NCBI GenBank assembly: GCA_964014735.1
Contig: CAXHBH010000002.1
Location: 45,981 to 109,980, forward strand
DNA: 64,000 nucleotides
Reading direction: 5' to 3'
Origin: UBA7446 sp964014735
GTDB taxonomy: Bacteria > Bacteroidota > Bacteroidia > Flavobacteriales > Flavobacteriaceae
Shown here: piece after piece, positions 9,116 through 18,940 of the stretch
How the letters are laid out: each line of letters begins with the position of its first letter
Numbering within the stretch: the first letter of the stretch is position 1
Made by a program: the position numbers and the translations under genes
The notes under the pieces: model-generated
What the model was told of the DNA's origin: nothing
Database searches by the model: none
Seen by the model: the letters and a program-made list of their open reading frames with translations, nothing else

Positions 9116-10285
9116 ATGAAGAACAGCAGTCTTCAATGCATCCTTTTTTTTAGTCTTTTTTTAAGCTACAGCTTTTGTCTATTTGGGCAAGAAAAAATTG
9201 ATGTAGAAGGTTTTGTCAAAGACAATTCAGGGTATGCAGTACCCTATGCTGCCGTAAGCATCCCATCAAAATATATTGGCACCTCAACTACTGAAGATGG
9301 TAGTTTTTATTTAAATGCTACAAATTCGGAGGATTTTTTAGAGGTCTCCAGTATTGGGTTTCTAACTTATAAAATAAAAGTTGGTGATTTCCTCAAGCTC
9401 AGTGATAAAATAATTGAACTAAAAGAGGACGTTGTTTCGTTAGACGAAGTGATGCTTTTAGCACCAAAAGTCTATGTGACCAATGCGATTAAAAGTCTGA
9501 AGAAAAATGCTTTGAGCACGCGTCATCAATTTAATATGCTATACCGAAGGTTTTCTACTGAAGCAGGAAAAGCTCGATTTTTAGTAGAACACTATATCAA
9601 GGTGTTAGATAGAGGTGTGACAAGTCCACGATTCATACGGATTGAAGTTACGCAAGGGCGGAAATCAGCTGATTATAGATTTCTTAAAGATAAATACCCT
9701 GGTCATCAAGCACTAAATACGGCAATTACGAATCCACTTCGGCAAGGTATTTATAAAAACGACTACACTTGGGTTAAGATTGGAAGTTCTTCCTACGACG
9801 GCGAAGATATTGTCATTATGGATGGAAAAGGAAAAAGAGGGGTGAAGGGGTGGTTACGACTATACATTGGGATTGATACTTTCGCCGTGTATAAAGTTGA
9901 ATCGTCTAACCTAAATTCATTGTGGGTGTACAAGAAAAACCCCAATGGTAAAATAGTACTTAGTTATCACAACAGAACTTGGAATAAAAAAATTCCTATC
10001 GATAAATCCCAACAACATCTTTATGGTATAAATAATAAAACCGTAAAAGCATCTTACCGACACGAAGCATTTGTTTTAGTTATAGAGACAAATCCCAAAA
10101 AAATAAAGGTTGGAAACGTTGATGGGTACAGCAATGATATGGGTGATATTCCAGTGAAGTATAACGAAGCTTTCTGGAAAAACCTTAGTATACCTCCCGA
10201 AACAAAATTCTACCAAAAAAACACACGTGACCTAGTGTCTATCTACGGAGTACCTTTGGATGAACAGTTTCAATTAGCAAACTAA
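9116..10285 (+). CDS. Secreted carboxypeptidase-regulatory-domain protein of unknown function
   Basis: The 389-residue protein has a signal peptide (about 1-24) and then a CarboxypepD_reg-like beta-sandwich (about 28-105) of the kind that begins SusC and other outer-membrane proteins, including the V-x-G-x-V opening, ED-G-x-F and S-x-I-G-F segments. The remaining 280 residues contain no TonB plug or recognisable beta-barrel. They resemble the soluble parts of flavobacterial proteins annotated only by the regulatory domain. It sits between a sulfatase and a GH2 gene on the plus strand, so a cell-envelope role in handling the glycan is plausible but unproven. Confidence 0.7.
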   Translation: MKNSSLQCILFFSLFLSYSFCLFGQEKIDVEGFVKDNSGYAVPYAAVSIPSKYIGTSTTEDGSFYLNATNSEDFLEVSSIGFLTYKIKVGDFLKLSDKIIELKEDVVSLDEVMLLAPKVYVTNAIKSLKKNALSTRHQFNMLYRRFSTEAGKARFLVEHYIKVLDRGVTSPRFIRIEVTQGRKSADYRFLKDKYPGHQALNTAITNPLRQGIYKNDYTWVKIGSSSYDGEDIVIMDGKGKRGVKGWLRLYIGIDTFAVYKVESSNLNSLWVYKKNPNGKIVLSYHNRTWNKKIPIDKSQQHLYGINNKTVKASYRHEAFVLVIETNPKKIKVGNVDGYSNDMGDIPVKYNEAFWKNLSIPPETKFYQKNTRDLVSIYGVPLDEQFQLAN

Positions 10286-10350
10286 AAAATATATTTTGTA
10301 GGGTCTTTAAAAAACTAATTTAGTTGGGGGGGTGACGTCCTTAAAGCTCA

Positions 10351-10500
10351 ATGATCGGTCTAAACAACTCGTTTGCGCATCTCCAAAAGGCATCATTCCC
10401 CAATTTCGTTGCTAGTAACACGGGTTGGGAAACGAATTGGTTTGAGAGAAACGCAAAAATCCAGGAGGCACTAGGCGCAAAATCATTTCACCAAAAGTGA
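10351..10500 (+). other. Short open frame (49 codons), possible gene remnant
   Basis: Between the convergent genes ending at 10285 and 10514 there is an ATG-started frame of 49 residues whose C-terminal half (GWETNWFERNAKIQ and EALGAKSF) looks protein-like. An in-frame TAA at 10342 precedes it and a G7 tract (10326-10332) lies just upstream. It could be the tail of a degraded gene. No function is assigned. Confidence 0.3.
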
Positions 10501-10513
10501 CTACTTTTTTCAT

Positions 10514-13453
10514 CTATTTATTAACGTAATTTATCATATTATATAAAATAAGTTCAGCAACTGGATCTTTTCCTAGGTTTCCAACAATATCAAAAGTCGA
10601 CAGCAGCATCCTTCCATCTCCAAACGCTGTTTCTAAAAGATTGGCGCCAAACCAAATTTCTCCAGGACCCAAATAATGACGAAGCATCAAATCTAAATTT
10701 TTAAAATGGTCATAGCTTACCACCCCAGATATCATTTTGCCTTGTTGCATCATCATCGTAGTTTTTGGATGCACATTTTGATAAACTTCTTGCATAATCA
10801 CAGCCGTTGGTAGTCCTTGGAATACGGGGTGTTCCTTGACCATATGAGGTTTTCCAGCCCATAGCCCAAGGGTGGTACCTTTGTTTAACAAATTTGCAGA
10901 AAAAGGTAGTCCTTCAACGCTGTTAGATTCAAATTTTCTTACAAAATAGGGCGGTGTTTTTCCTGGAACATCTAAAATGATGAGCTTTCCTCCTTTACCA
11001 ACTTCAGTTTTAGCATTTTTGAGCAACTCGTTAAAAACTTTTTTTCCAGATCGTGGCATTAAACCGCTGATTATTAATCCTCCAGCATGTTCATTAGGAT
11101 CAAAATCTACAATAGATATATTTTTTTTGGTTAAAAATATTTTTAGGTCTCCTTGTGGATCTATGACGCGTAAAGGCGAATTGCTATCAAAAACCACAGG
11201 GTCAAAAATGTCAAAATCAAAACTATTTTTGGCAATAATATTTCCTTTTTTGTCTTTTAATTTTACACGCGCTTGAAAACTTCCCGTTAAACCAGACATG
11301 TTAATTTTTTCACTCAGGTAGGATGTTATGCCCTGAGTTAAAGGTTTATATACCTCTTTTTCAAAAAGAAGGTTTTCCGCCGCATCAAATACTTGAAAAT
11401 GAATTTGGGCTTTCATCTCCATATTTTCGTTTACACCAATCACTTCTACCGTTGGGTTAACACCTGAAAAACTGTTTCTAGGCATCACACGTAGGGTAAC
11501 AATATGCTCTTGGTTCGCCTCTTTAGTCATTTCATAAACATCTGTTTTTGGATTTCGCCACAAATCCAACAAACCTGCACCCATTATCCAGTCTCCTGCT
11601 GTGAGCGCATGAACACAATACCCGATTACATTCGGGTTGGAGCGTGTAGCTTCGAGCAATCTTTTGTTCGCCATTCCATGTGCCGTTTGCTGAGCCAAAC
11701 AGAACTCCTCAAAATTGTCAAACAAGCGATCAAAACCTGTTTTTTCCATCATTTGCTCAAGTTCTTTTTCGAGTCTTAGGTGATAACGCATGGTAGGTGT
11801 TAGGGGATTTCCTTTTTGTCTAAATTCCTCATTGTTTTGAGGAAGGTTAGGCAAACTGCCATAACCCAATTCAGAAACGAAAGAGAGTCGCCCGGAAACA
11901 ACATTTTTTCCTGGTATTTTTAGTCCAGAAAGGTTTTTCTCTTTCAATTTGTCATTTGAGGCACCAATATTGGCATATCCATCATAAATACCTTGTGTAA
12001 TTTGGGAACCTGAGTAATCATGAATATCATTAAACTGATTTCCTGTTTTTTCGTAGGGCAAATACATCCTTGCACCCTTGGCCCAGCCGCCTGATTCATC
12101 TAGTATAAGTCTGGTTGGGTCTAGCTCTCGAGCTTTGAGCGACATGGGTTGAAGCATTTGAATCATGACTGGCTGTAAAAGCTCATTGAAAAGCTCCCAA
12201 ATCACTACACTTGTTCGGTTTCGATCTCTCAAAATACTTTGAGTAAGTTCATTTTCAACACGAAGAGGCAGATAAGCCGATTGGATAGGTCTGTTCATAC
12301 ATTCTATTGCTAAGCTACCTACGGTTAACATACCCATTTCGTCACACAGGTCAAGCCATATTTTAGGTGGAGGCTTTCGCCAAGGTCTTATCATATTGAA
12401 ACCCGCTTCTTTGGCAAGTTGAATTTCTCTAATCGCCATTTCCTTGGAGTCAGGATAAGCAAGTCCTACAGGGTAAAGACCTTCAAAAAAGGTTGCTTTT
12501 AAATACAGCGGTTCGTTGTTTAGATAAAATTGATTGTTTTTGATTGTAAACTTTCGCATTCCAAAACGGTGTGTCCAGTTGTCCGTTGTTTCTTTGCTAT
12601 TTGCAAGTGAGATGCCAATTGAGTAAAGGTGTGGGTTTTTAGGCGACCATAGCTTTTGATTTGGAATATCGATTGATGTTTTTAAGCTGTTTTTTCCTGG
12701 ATCCAATTGCATCTTTTTTTCAAAGACACCTACCACGTTGCCGTCTGCGTCATTGACCTTAATTGAAAGAGTTGTTTTTTGTTGTATAGCTTGGTGATTA
12801 TACAATTCAAGATCAATAACCGTTTGGGATTTATCAATATCGGGTTGTAAAAAAACATCATAAATCGTAGCACTTCCTCTGCGTTGAATCCATACGTCTT
12901 GCCAGATCCCCCCAGTAATCGCACCCCTCCATTGGGGTACTTCCATACGACCCATTTCGTCAATACGCTGGTCAGTCATTAGTATAGGACCGACAACCCT
13001 CATAATAATATGGTTTATCTCGCCGGGTTTAAGAACCTCATCGACTTGAAAGGAAAAAGGAGTAAATCCTCCTTCATGAGTACCAACGGCTTGGTCATTG
13101 ACCCAAACTTCAGTTTTGTAATTGACAGCTTCAAAATGAAGACTAAAAACCCCCTCATTCCACGACTCAGGCACCCGAAATGATTTCTTGTAAAAGACTA
13201 CACCTTCATAATCTTTTTTAATGGTTTCCCAATGACTTGGCACTTGAATGTCTGACACCTCTTTCTGCGTCTCAAATACACGCTTTAGATGCCATTTTTC
13301 AACTCCACCTATGTTATCTTGGTCAAAAAGTATAGCCCATTTTCCAATGATTGAGATGTTATCTATCGTATCATATGCTTGGGCTGAAAGTAGGCTTGAA
13401 TAAATAAAAATCAAGTAATAAGTTATCTTTATAAAACTGCGAACCATAGTCAT
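10514..13453 (-). CDS. Glycoside hydrolase family 2 enzyme with an amidotransferase-like C-terminal domain
   Basis: This 979-residue secreted protein has a signal peptide (about 1-26), a GH2 sugar-binding domain (about 35-195), an Ig-like domain (about 200-300) and a TIM barrel from about 300. The acid/base Asn423-Glu424 lies in VVIWELFNE. The C-terminal 220 residues contain GGLIISGLMPRSG, a GGKLIILD strand and EHPVFQGLP, resembling a class I glutamine-amidotransferase-like fold that some galactosidases use for oligomerisation. Two starts are possible (13453 or 13447). It is transcribed divergently from susC and is the second, non-orthologous GH2 enzyme of the PUL, suggesting a different linkage or substitution from the enzyme at 3116-5800. 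Confidence 0.87.
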   Translation of the reverse strand: MTMVRSFIKITYYLIFIYSSLLSAQAYDTIDNISIIGKWAILFDQDNIGGVEKWHLKRVFETQKEVSDIQVPSHWETIKKDYEGVVFYKKSFRVPESWNEGVFSLHFEAVNYKTEVWVNDQAVGTHEGGFTPFSFQVDEVLKPGEINHIIMRVVGPILMTDQRIDEMGRMEVPQWRGAITGGIWQDVWIQRRGSATIYDVFLQPDIDKSQTVIDLELYNHQAIQQKTTLSIKVNDADGNVVGVFEKKMQLDPGKNSLKTSIDIPNQKLWSPKNPHLYSIGISLANSKETTDNWTHRFGMRKFTIKNNQFYLNNEPLYLKATFFEGLYPVGLAYPDSKEMAIREIQLAKEAGFNMIRPWRKPPPKIWLDLCDEMGMLTVGSLAIECMNRPIQSAYLPLRVENELTQSILRDRNRTSVVIWELFNELLQPVMIQMLQPMSLKARELDPTRLILDESGGWAKGARMYLPYEKTGNQFNDIHDYSGSQITQGIYDGYANIGASNDKLKEKNLSGLKIPGKNVVSGRLSFVSELGYGSLPNLPQNNEEFRQKGNPLTPTMRYHLRLEKELEQMMEKTGFDRLFDNFEEFCLAQQTAHGMANKRLLEATRSNPNVIGYCVHALTAGDWIMGAGLLDLWRNPKTDVYEMTKEANQEHIVTLRVMPRNSFSGVNPTVEVIGVNENMEMKAQIHFQVFDAAENLLFEKEVYKPLTQGITSYLSEKINMSGLTGSFQARVKLKDKKGNIIAKNSFDFDIFDPVVFDSNSPLRVIDPQGDLKIFLTKKNISIVDFDPNEHAGGLIISGLMPRSGKKVFNELLKNAKTEVGKGGKLIILDVPGKTPPYFVRKFESNSVEGLPFSANLLNKGTTLGLWAGKPHMVKEHPVFQGLPTAVIMQEVYQNVHPKTTMMMQQGKMISGVVSYDHFKNLDLMLRHYLGPGEIWFGANLLETAFGDGRMLLSTFDIVGNLGKDPVAELILYNMINYVNK

Positions 13454-13605
13454 AATAATTTCTATAAAAAACTAAAAAAAATTTGACTCTATAATACAAA
13501 AAATTACCCCTTAAATGGCATAGGTTATCAAGCCTATATTAACAAATTGATAATTTTTGAGTACATATTGTTAATATATTGGCATTTTCAATTAATATAT
13601 ACTGA

Positions 13606-13613
13606 TAGTTTTG
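13606..13613 (+). promoter_or_regulatory. Candidate -7 element for susC
   Basis: TAGTTTTG matches TAnnTTTG, 42 nt before the susC ATG. A TTG at 13579-13581 is a weak -33 candidate at slightly long spacing. The 202-nt divergent region 13454-13655 shows nothing else recognisable. Confidence 0.45.
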
Positions 13614-13655
13614 AAATTATAAATTTTTTAGCACAAACTTTGAAAACCAAAAATT

Positions 13656-16600
13656 ATGACCAAACTAATAATTAGCAAATTTTCAATAACGACTTTTCTA
13701 GCAACGCTAGCGTTGTTTTTTTCGGTCACAACTGTGTATGGACAACAGTTGAAAGTAAAAGGAACTGTCACCGGAGACGGTAGTTTACTGCCTGGCGTGA
13801 CTGTGGCAGTAAAGGGACAACAAGTTGGCTCAGTTACTGACTTTGATGGTAACTTCGAGATTTCGGCAAACAAAGACGATGTGCTTGTCTTTAGTTATAT
13901 AGGTTTTAAAACTCTAGAGGCAACTGTAACTGGATCTACTTTAGATATTAATCTCCTTTCTGATGTATCCAAACTTGATGAAGTTGTGGTTGTAGGATAT
14001 GGTTCTGTTAAGCGTAAGGACCTAACGGGCGCTGTATCAACAATCAAATCGGATGAAATAGAAAAAATTAACACAACAACTTTTGAAGGTGCAATTGCTG
14101 CAAGAGCAGCGGGTGTACAAGTGGTTCGTTCTGAGGGTGGACCCGATGCAGCATTTAAAATTAGAATTAGAGGCGGTACTTCAATTAATGCAAGTAATGA
14201 TCCATTATACGTTGTTGATGGCTTTCCAATAACTGGTGGTGGAGTAAATACTTCTACTGAAATGGGTAATAGTACAACAAGTCCGCTTGCAACTTTAGAC
14301 CCTTCAAACATTCAATCAATTGATATTTTAAAAGACGCGTCAGCAACTGCGATATATGGATCAAGAGGAGCAAATGGGGTTATAATTATAACTACAAAAC
14401 AAGGCAGGCCTGGAACTGCTAGAATAAATTTTGAATCATTCCTTGGAGTGGCCTCATTGGCTAGAAGATTACCAATAATGGATGCACAAAGCTGGATTGA
14501 TTTTAGAAATGATTACCAGCGCTGGGATCCTGTCTTTTTAACTTCTGATCCTGGAAGCGGTCAAGCTAAATTTTTAGCAGAGTCCTTCCGTGTTCCTGAC
14601 CCCTCAACTGGATATTATGTTCCGATGAATTTAACTACAATGACTTTTGATCCTCCTTTGTTAATTGATGATTGGCAAGAGTCAATAACTAGAACTGCCA
14701 TAACAAAAAATTATAGAATGTCAGCAAATGGCGGCAATAAGAAAACTAGGTACAATGCTGCATTGTCTTATCAAGACAGGGAGGGTATTATAAAGACATC
14801 GGGAATAGAACGATATACAGGAAATTTTAATATTACATCAAAAGTTAACGATAATTTACAAGCAGGTTTCAATGGTAACATTGGCTATATAAAGCGCGCA
14901 GGGATTGTATCTGCCGCCACAGAAAACAATCAAGGCCGTGCAGGAGTGGTGACAAATGCTTCATTATTTCAACCAATACAGTCTCCGAGGATATGGCCGG
15001 AAAATGAGTATGACCCGGAAACAGGAAGGATAATTGCAAATAGAAATGGAGATGTAATTAACCCTATGTTGATGCTTTCGGAAAATTCAATGGATGGGGT
15101 TACAAACCAGACAAGATTAAACGCATTTATTTCCTATGAACTTACCAAGGGTTTAACATTTAAATCTTCTCTCAGAGGTTATTCTAGTGCTGTAAAAAAT
15201 AAAGCATGGTTTTCTGAAAGATTTGGTTGGTCAAGAGCAGTTGGAGGTAAAGCAGTAACAACATTTTTTAATAGTTCAAGTTTGGCTACTGAACAAAGTT
15301 TAAATTATTTAAAAGATTTTGGCGATCATCGCATAAACGCTGTAATGGTTTACGAGAGACAAAAAAATACTAGCGAGTCTCTAAGAACAGCTTCTACAGG
15401 TTTTACAATTCCAGGTTATAATTTAGATGGATTACAGGACGCAGTAAATGTAGAACCAACCATAAGTAATGCTTTTGAATCTTCAATTGAATCATTTTTA
15501 GCTAGAATTCAATACGACGCATTTAACAAGTATTTACTAACGGCTAGTTTAAGATATGATGGTTCCTCACGATTTGCTTCAGGTGACAAACAATGGGGAT
15601 ATTTTCCATCTGTGGGTTTTGCATGGAGAATTTCTAACGAACCATTTTTAATAAATGATGCCATTATTTCAGATGCAAAGTTAAAATTTAGTTTCGGTGA
15701 GTCTGGAAATACTCAAATCCCCACATTCCAATCAAAAGCAGCAGCAGATGGCGCGGGTTATATTTTTGGAGGAAATATTTTAAACCCTGGCGCTTCTATT
15801 GTTCGATTAGCAAATGAAGAATTGAGCTGGGAGACTACAACTGAGTTGGATTTCGGTTTATCACTAGGCCTTTTTGATAATAGAATAACGATGGAGGCTG
15901 ACTATTATGATAAAGAAACCAAAGACTTGCTTCTAGCAGTTCCACTTCCTGTGACTTCAGGCTATCAAACAGCTTTTAAAAATCTTGGTCTTGTAAGTAA
16001 TAAAGGGATTGAGTTTTCACTTAATGCAAATATTATTGACAAACGTAATTTAAATTGGAATATGAATTTTAACATAAGCACCAACAAAAATGAAGTTCTT
16101 GACCTAGGTGGTGCAGATGAATTCTTTATAACTTCAATTGGAGGAGGAGGTGTAAATAACGATTATGTTGTTCGTGTGGGTGAAGCCCTTGGTTCAATCC
16201 ACGGATTGGCATATGACGGAGTTTATACATATGAAGATTTTGTTGAGTTTGATGGTATGACTTTAGAAGAAGCTACCGCAGCTTTTAAAGCAGATGAGGC
16301 CGCACTTGCAGATGCTGCTATGTGGTGGACTATGAATGATTACACTCTTAAAGAGGGAGTTCCAATAAATGCTCAAGTTACTAATGGAACATATCGACCA
16401 GGAATGACTAAATTTAAAGACATCAACGGAGATGGGATTATTAATGATGATGACAGACATATAATAGGTAACACCCTGCCTAAACACTTTGGCGGTATGA
16501 CGCAAAATATTTCATACAAAAACTTTGACTTCTCAGTACAAACGTCTTGGTCTTATGGAAATGACGTGTATAACAAAACTATGAGAAAAGGTGCAAATAC

Positions 16601-16985
16601 TGCTGTACCATGGAGAAATAAATTTGATATTGTAAAAAATGCTTGGACGCCAGACAATCCTTCAGGAACATGGACTGGGTTTAGTGGTGGTGGTCCCAGT
16701 GGAGACATTAGCTCTGCAGCATACGATATTTTTATTGAAGATGGATCATTTTTTAGAATTGCAAATATGACTTTGGGATACAAGATGCCAAACAGTGTAT
16801 TAAAACAACTACGAATAAGTTTTTTAAGACTATATTTTTCTGTCGACAATTTACATGTTTGGACTAAATATTCCGGTTGGGATCCAGACGTTAGTGTTGG
16901 AAATAATCAGCTCACACCAGGTCTTGACGCTGATGCATATCCAAGAGCTAAAACATTTAGAACAGGTATTGTAGCAAGATTTTAA
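13656..16985 (+). CDS. susC: SusC-like TonB-dependent outer-membrane transporter
   Basis: The 1109-residue protein has a signal peptide (about 1-29), a CarboxypepD_reg-like domain (about 33-105), the SusC hallmark DEVVVVGYG (about 110-118), a plug domain (about 120-250, with RIRGGTSI and the SIDILKDASATAIYGSRGANGV block) and a beta-barrel ending in aromatic ARF. There is no N-terminal STN domain, so it is unlikely to signal through an anti-sigma factor. It imports oligosaccharides across the outer membrane in complex with the SusD-like lipoprotein encoded 21 nt downstream. The gene pair marks this region as a PUL. Confidence 0.97.
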   Translation: MTKLIISKFSITTFLATLALFFSVTTVYGQQLKVKGTVTGDGSLLPGVTVAVKGQQVGSVTDFDGNFEISANKDDVLVFSYIGFKTLEATVTGSTLDINLLSDVSKLDEVVVVGYGSVKRKDLTGAVSTIKSDEIEKINTTTFEGAIAARAAGVQVVRSEGGPDAAFKIRIRGGTSINASNDPLYVVDGFPITGGGVNTSTEMGNSTTSPLATLDPSNIQSIDILKDASATAIYGSRGANGVIIITTKQGRPGTARINFESFLGVASLARRLPIMDAQSWIDFRNDYQRWDPVFLTSDPGSGQAKFLAESFRVPDPSTGYYVPMNLTTMTFDPPLLIDDWQESITRTAITKNYRMSANGGNKKTRYNAALSYQDREGIIKTSGIERYTGNFNITSKVNDNLQAGFNGNIGYIKRAGIVSAATENNQGRAGVVTNASLFQPIQSPRIWPENEYDPETGRIIANRNGDVINPMLMLSENSMDGVTNQTRLNAFISYELTKGLTFKSSLRGYSSAVKNKAWFSERFGWSRAVGGKAVTTFFNSSSLATEQSLNYLKDFGDHRINAVMVYERQKNTSESLRTASTGFTIPGYNLDGLQDAVNVEPTISNAFESSIESFLARIQYDAFNKYLLTASLRYDGSSRFASGDKQWGYFPSVGFAWRISNEPFLINDAIISDAKLKFSFGESGNTQIPTFQSKAAADGAGYIFGGNILNPGASIVRLANEELSWETTTELDFGLSLGLFDNRITMEADYYDKETKDLLLAVPLPVTSGYQTAFKNLGLVSNKGIEFSLNANIIDKRNLNWNMNFNISTNKNEVLDLGGADEFFITSIGGGGVNNDYVVRVGEALGSIHGLAYDGVYTYEDFVEFDGMTLEEATAAFKADEAALADAAMWWTMNDYTLKEGVPINAQVTNGTYRPGMTKFKDINGDGIINDDDRHIIGNTLPKHFGGMTQNISYKNFDFSVQTSWSYGNDVYNKTMRKGANTAVPWRNKFDIVKNAWTPDNPSGTWTGFSGGGPSGDISSAAYDIFIEDGSFFRIANMTLGYKMPNSVLKQLRISFLRLYFSVDNLHVWTKYSGWDPDVSVGNNQLTPGLDADAYPRAKTFRTGIVARF

Positions 16986-17005
16986 AATAATAACAATATT
17001 AAATT

Positions 17006-18667
17006 ATGAAAACTTTATATAAATATTCAATTTTAGTGGTAAGTGTTTTTTTAATTGGTTGTCAAGAAGACTACCTTGAAGAACCCACCACAAGTATAAT
17101 TAACCCTGAAAACTTACTCACTAGCAAGACAGGGGCCGAGGTTTACACAGTAGGAGCATATGATGCTACTAGAAATGCAATCGCATCAAATTGGCCAAGT
17201 AGTGATACTGGAGGTTGGCTCAATATATGGGGGGTAATTGCCGCTGACGAGGTCGTTTTGCCTGGTTGGAGCCCATTAAAGCCAATATATTTACATACAT
17301 TATCACCATCAGATGTTATAATAAGATATCTATGGGAAAATATGTATATATCATTAAACAGAGTTAATAGTGTAGTTGACCGAGTTGGAGCCATGACGGA
17401 AGATCAAATTAGTTTAGGAGAACGTGATAAACTAGTTGCAGAAGCACGTTTTTTACGTGCGATGATTAATTTTGGATTAGTATGCAGTTGGGAGAATATC
17501 CCGCTTGTTAAAAATGAAACTACATCACTTGATAATCTTAATGTTAGTCAATCTAGCCCATTAGAAGTGTATGAATTTATCATTCAAGATTTAATTTTTG
17601 CAAAAAATAATCTTGTTGCGGAGCAAGGTGGTGGCAGGGCAACAAAAGGATCTGCTCAAGCATTACTAGGAAAAGTTTATCTTCAAATGACAGGGCATCC
17701 AATTAATGATGCGTCCTATTTTGCAAAAGCAGAGGCAGAACTAAAAGCTGTAATGGACAGCAATGTATATAATCTCATGTCGTATTATCCTGATATTTTC
17801 ACACTGGAAAATGAACAAAATAACGAAATTGTTTTTTCTTTTGGTTTTGATGGTCCTGGATTAAATCAGGGTAGTAGGATAGGAACTTTTTATGGGCCAC
17901 TTGGACCTTCAATTAACGGAGGAGCGAATGGAAATAACTGGTATGTCAACTGGGAGCTTGCTGGACCACCCACTGGCCCTGGAAATACAGGTAATTGGGC
18001 AAATGGTAAAGGACCAAACAAATTAAGAAATAATTATTCTTTTGCTCAGCCATATACAGACGATGATGTTAGAGCTAGAAACAATATTGTAAAATCACAT
18101 GTTAATCGAGGATATATGTCTGGAGTTGTTTGGCCTTACGATGGAATGTTTGATAGTGCTGTTAGAAGAGAATGGAAAGGCAATTGGAAACCTTGGAAAT
18201 GGCATAACATACGACCTAGTAATTGGGGTTCTGATACACCACTTGACGAAGCTTATATCCGATATTCTGATGTTCTGTTAATGTATGCAGAGTCTTTGAA
18301 TGGTCAAGGAAAATTGACTCAGGCTGATGCTGACATGACTATCAACTTGGTAAGAGCGAGGGCAAGAGTATTCCCTAATAATGAATTAAAAGATGATACA
18401 ATCATTCCTAGTATGATAGTTGGATCTCTTCAAGATAATGCTGATGAAATTCTTAGCGAGCGCAGAAAAGAACTTTGTTTTGAGGGTTGGAGACGCAATG
18501 ATTTAATTAGAAATGGGAAGTATTATAAGGCAATAAACTCTAATCAACCTGTGTGGTCAAACTCTGGAAACCCGCAACCACAATATACGCCAAATGAAAT
18601 CAGATGGCCTATCCCAGCCTCGGAATTACAATTAAATTCTGAATTAGCTCAAAACGAAGGGTACTGA
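17006..18667 (+). CDS. susD: SusD-like glycan-binding lipoprotein
   Basis: This 553-residue lipoprotein has its lipobox at IGC (Cys19) followed by QEDYLEE, an acidic stretch typical of surface-export signals. The family pattern is clear: the early DYLEEPTTS, LVAEARFLRAMINFGLV in the TPR-like helices, and a C-terminal ILSERRKELCFEGWRRNDLIR block. It caps the SusC transporter on the cell surface and selects the oligosaccharide. It directly follows susC and ends just before a strong terminator, so the two form a simple two-gene transcript. No regulator (HTCS, AraC or ECF sigma) is present next to them. Confidence 0.97.
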   Translation: MKTLYKYSILVVSVFLIGCQEDYLEEPTTSIINPENLLTSKTGAEVYTVGAYDATRNAIASNWPSSDTGGWLNIWGVIAADEVVLPGWSPLKPIYLHTLSPSDVIIRYLWENMYISLNRVNSVVDRVGAMTEDQISLGERDKLVAEARFLRAMINFGLVCSWENIPLVKNETTSLDNLNVSQSSPLEVYEFIIQDLIFAKNNLVAEQGGGRATKGSAQALLGKVYLQMTGHPINDASYFAKAEAELKAVMDSNVYNLMSYYPDIFTLENEQNNEIVFSFGFDGPGLNQGSRIGTFYGPLGPSINGGANGNNWYVNWELAGPPTGPGNTGNWANGKGPNKLRNNYSFAQPYTDDDVRARNNIVKSHVNRGYMSGVVWPYDGMFDSAVRREWKGNWKPWKWHNIRPSNWGSDTPLDEAYIRYSDVLLMYAESLNGQGKLTQADADMTINLVRARARVFPNNELKDDTIIPSMIVGSLQDNADEILSERRKELCFEGWRRNDLIRNGKYYKAINSNQPVWSNSGNPQPQYTPNEIRWPIPASELQLNSELAQNEGY

Positions 18668-18684
18668 TAGAAAAATAATAAATG

Positions 18685-18715
18685 AAAATCTCCGAAAATT
18701 TCGGAGATTTTTTTT
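18685..18715 (+). terminator. Intrinsic terminator after susD
   Basis: A perfect 13-bp inverted repeat (18685-18697 with 18699-18711) around a single central A, core CTCCGAAA/TTTCGGAG, is followed by a run of eight T ending at 18715. It lies 18 nt after the susD stop and is the strongest terminator in the window. Confidence 0.93.
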
Positions 18716-18854
18716 GACCTCTCGCTAGTTTTGATTGAAGTCAATGCGTAGTCTTTTCACGATTACGCTGTAATCATTACAAAACTATACTCTGAAAATT
18801 GTGCTAACAAAAACACTCAGTTAAGCTTGGCGCTTTTTTAATTGTACTATTTAA

Positions 18855-18931
18855 TGGTGACCCAGGGAGGATTCGAACCCCCAACCCTCAGAGCCGAAAT
18901 CTGATATTCTATCCAGTTGAACTACTGGGCC
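18855..18931 (-). tRNA. tRNA-Arg (anticodon TCG)
   Basis: The minus-strand sequence folds into a complete cloverleaf. The 7-bp acceptor GGCCCAG/CTGGGTC contains one G-T pair, the D arm is GTTC...GAAT, and the anticodon stem is TCAGA/TCTGA with loop TTTCGGC, giving anticodon TCG (codon CGA, Arg). A 5-bp T stem with loop TTCGAAT, discriminator A and encoded CCA complete it. Length is 77 nt including CCA. It lies 32 nt downstream of yqeY on the same strand. Confidence 0.96.
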
Positions 18932-18940
18932 AGTGGCTAA

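Noticed and set aside
13895..14311. Long minus-strand open frame inside susC
   Set aside because: It is antisense to the well-supported susC frame and shows no family features; a shadow frame.
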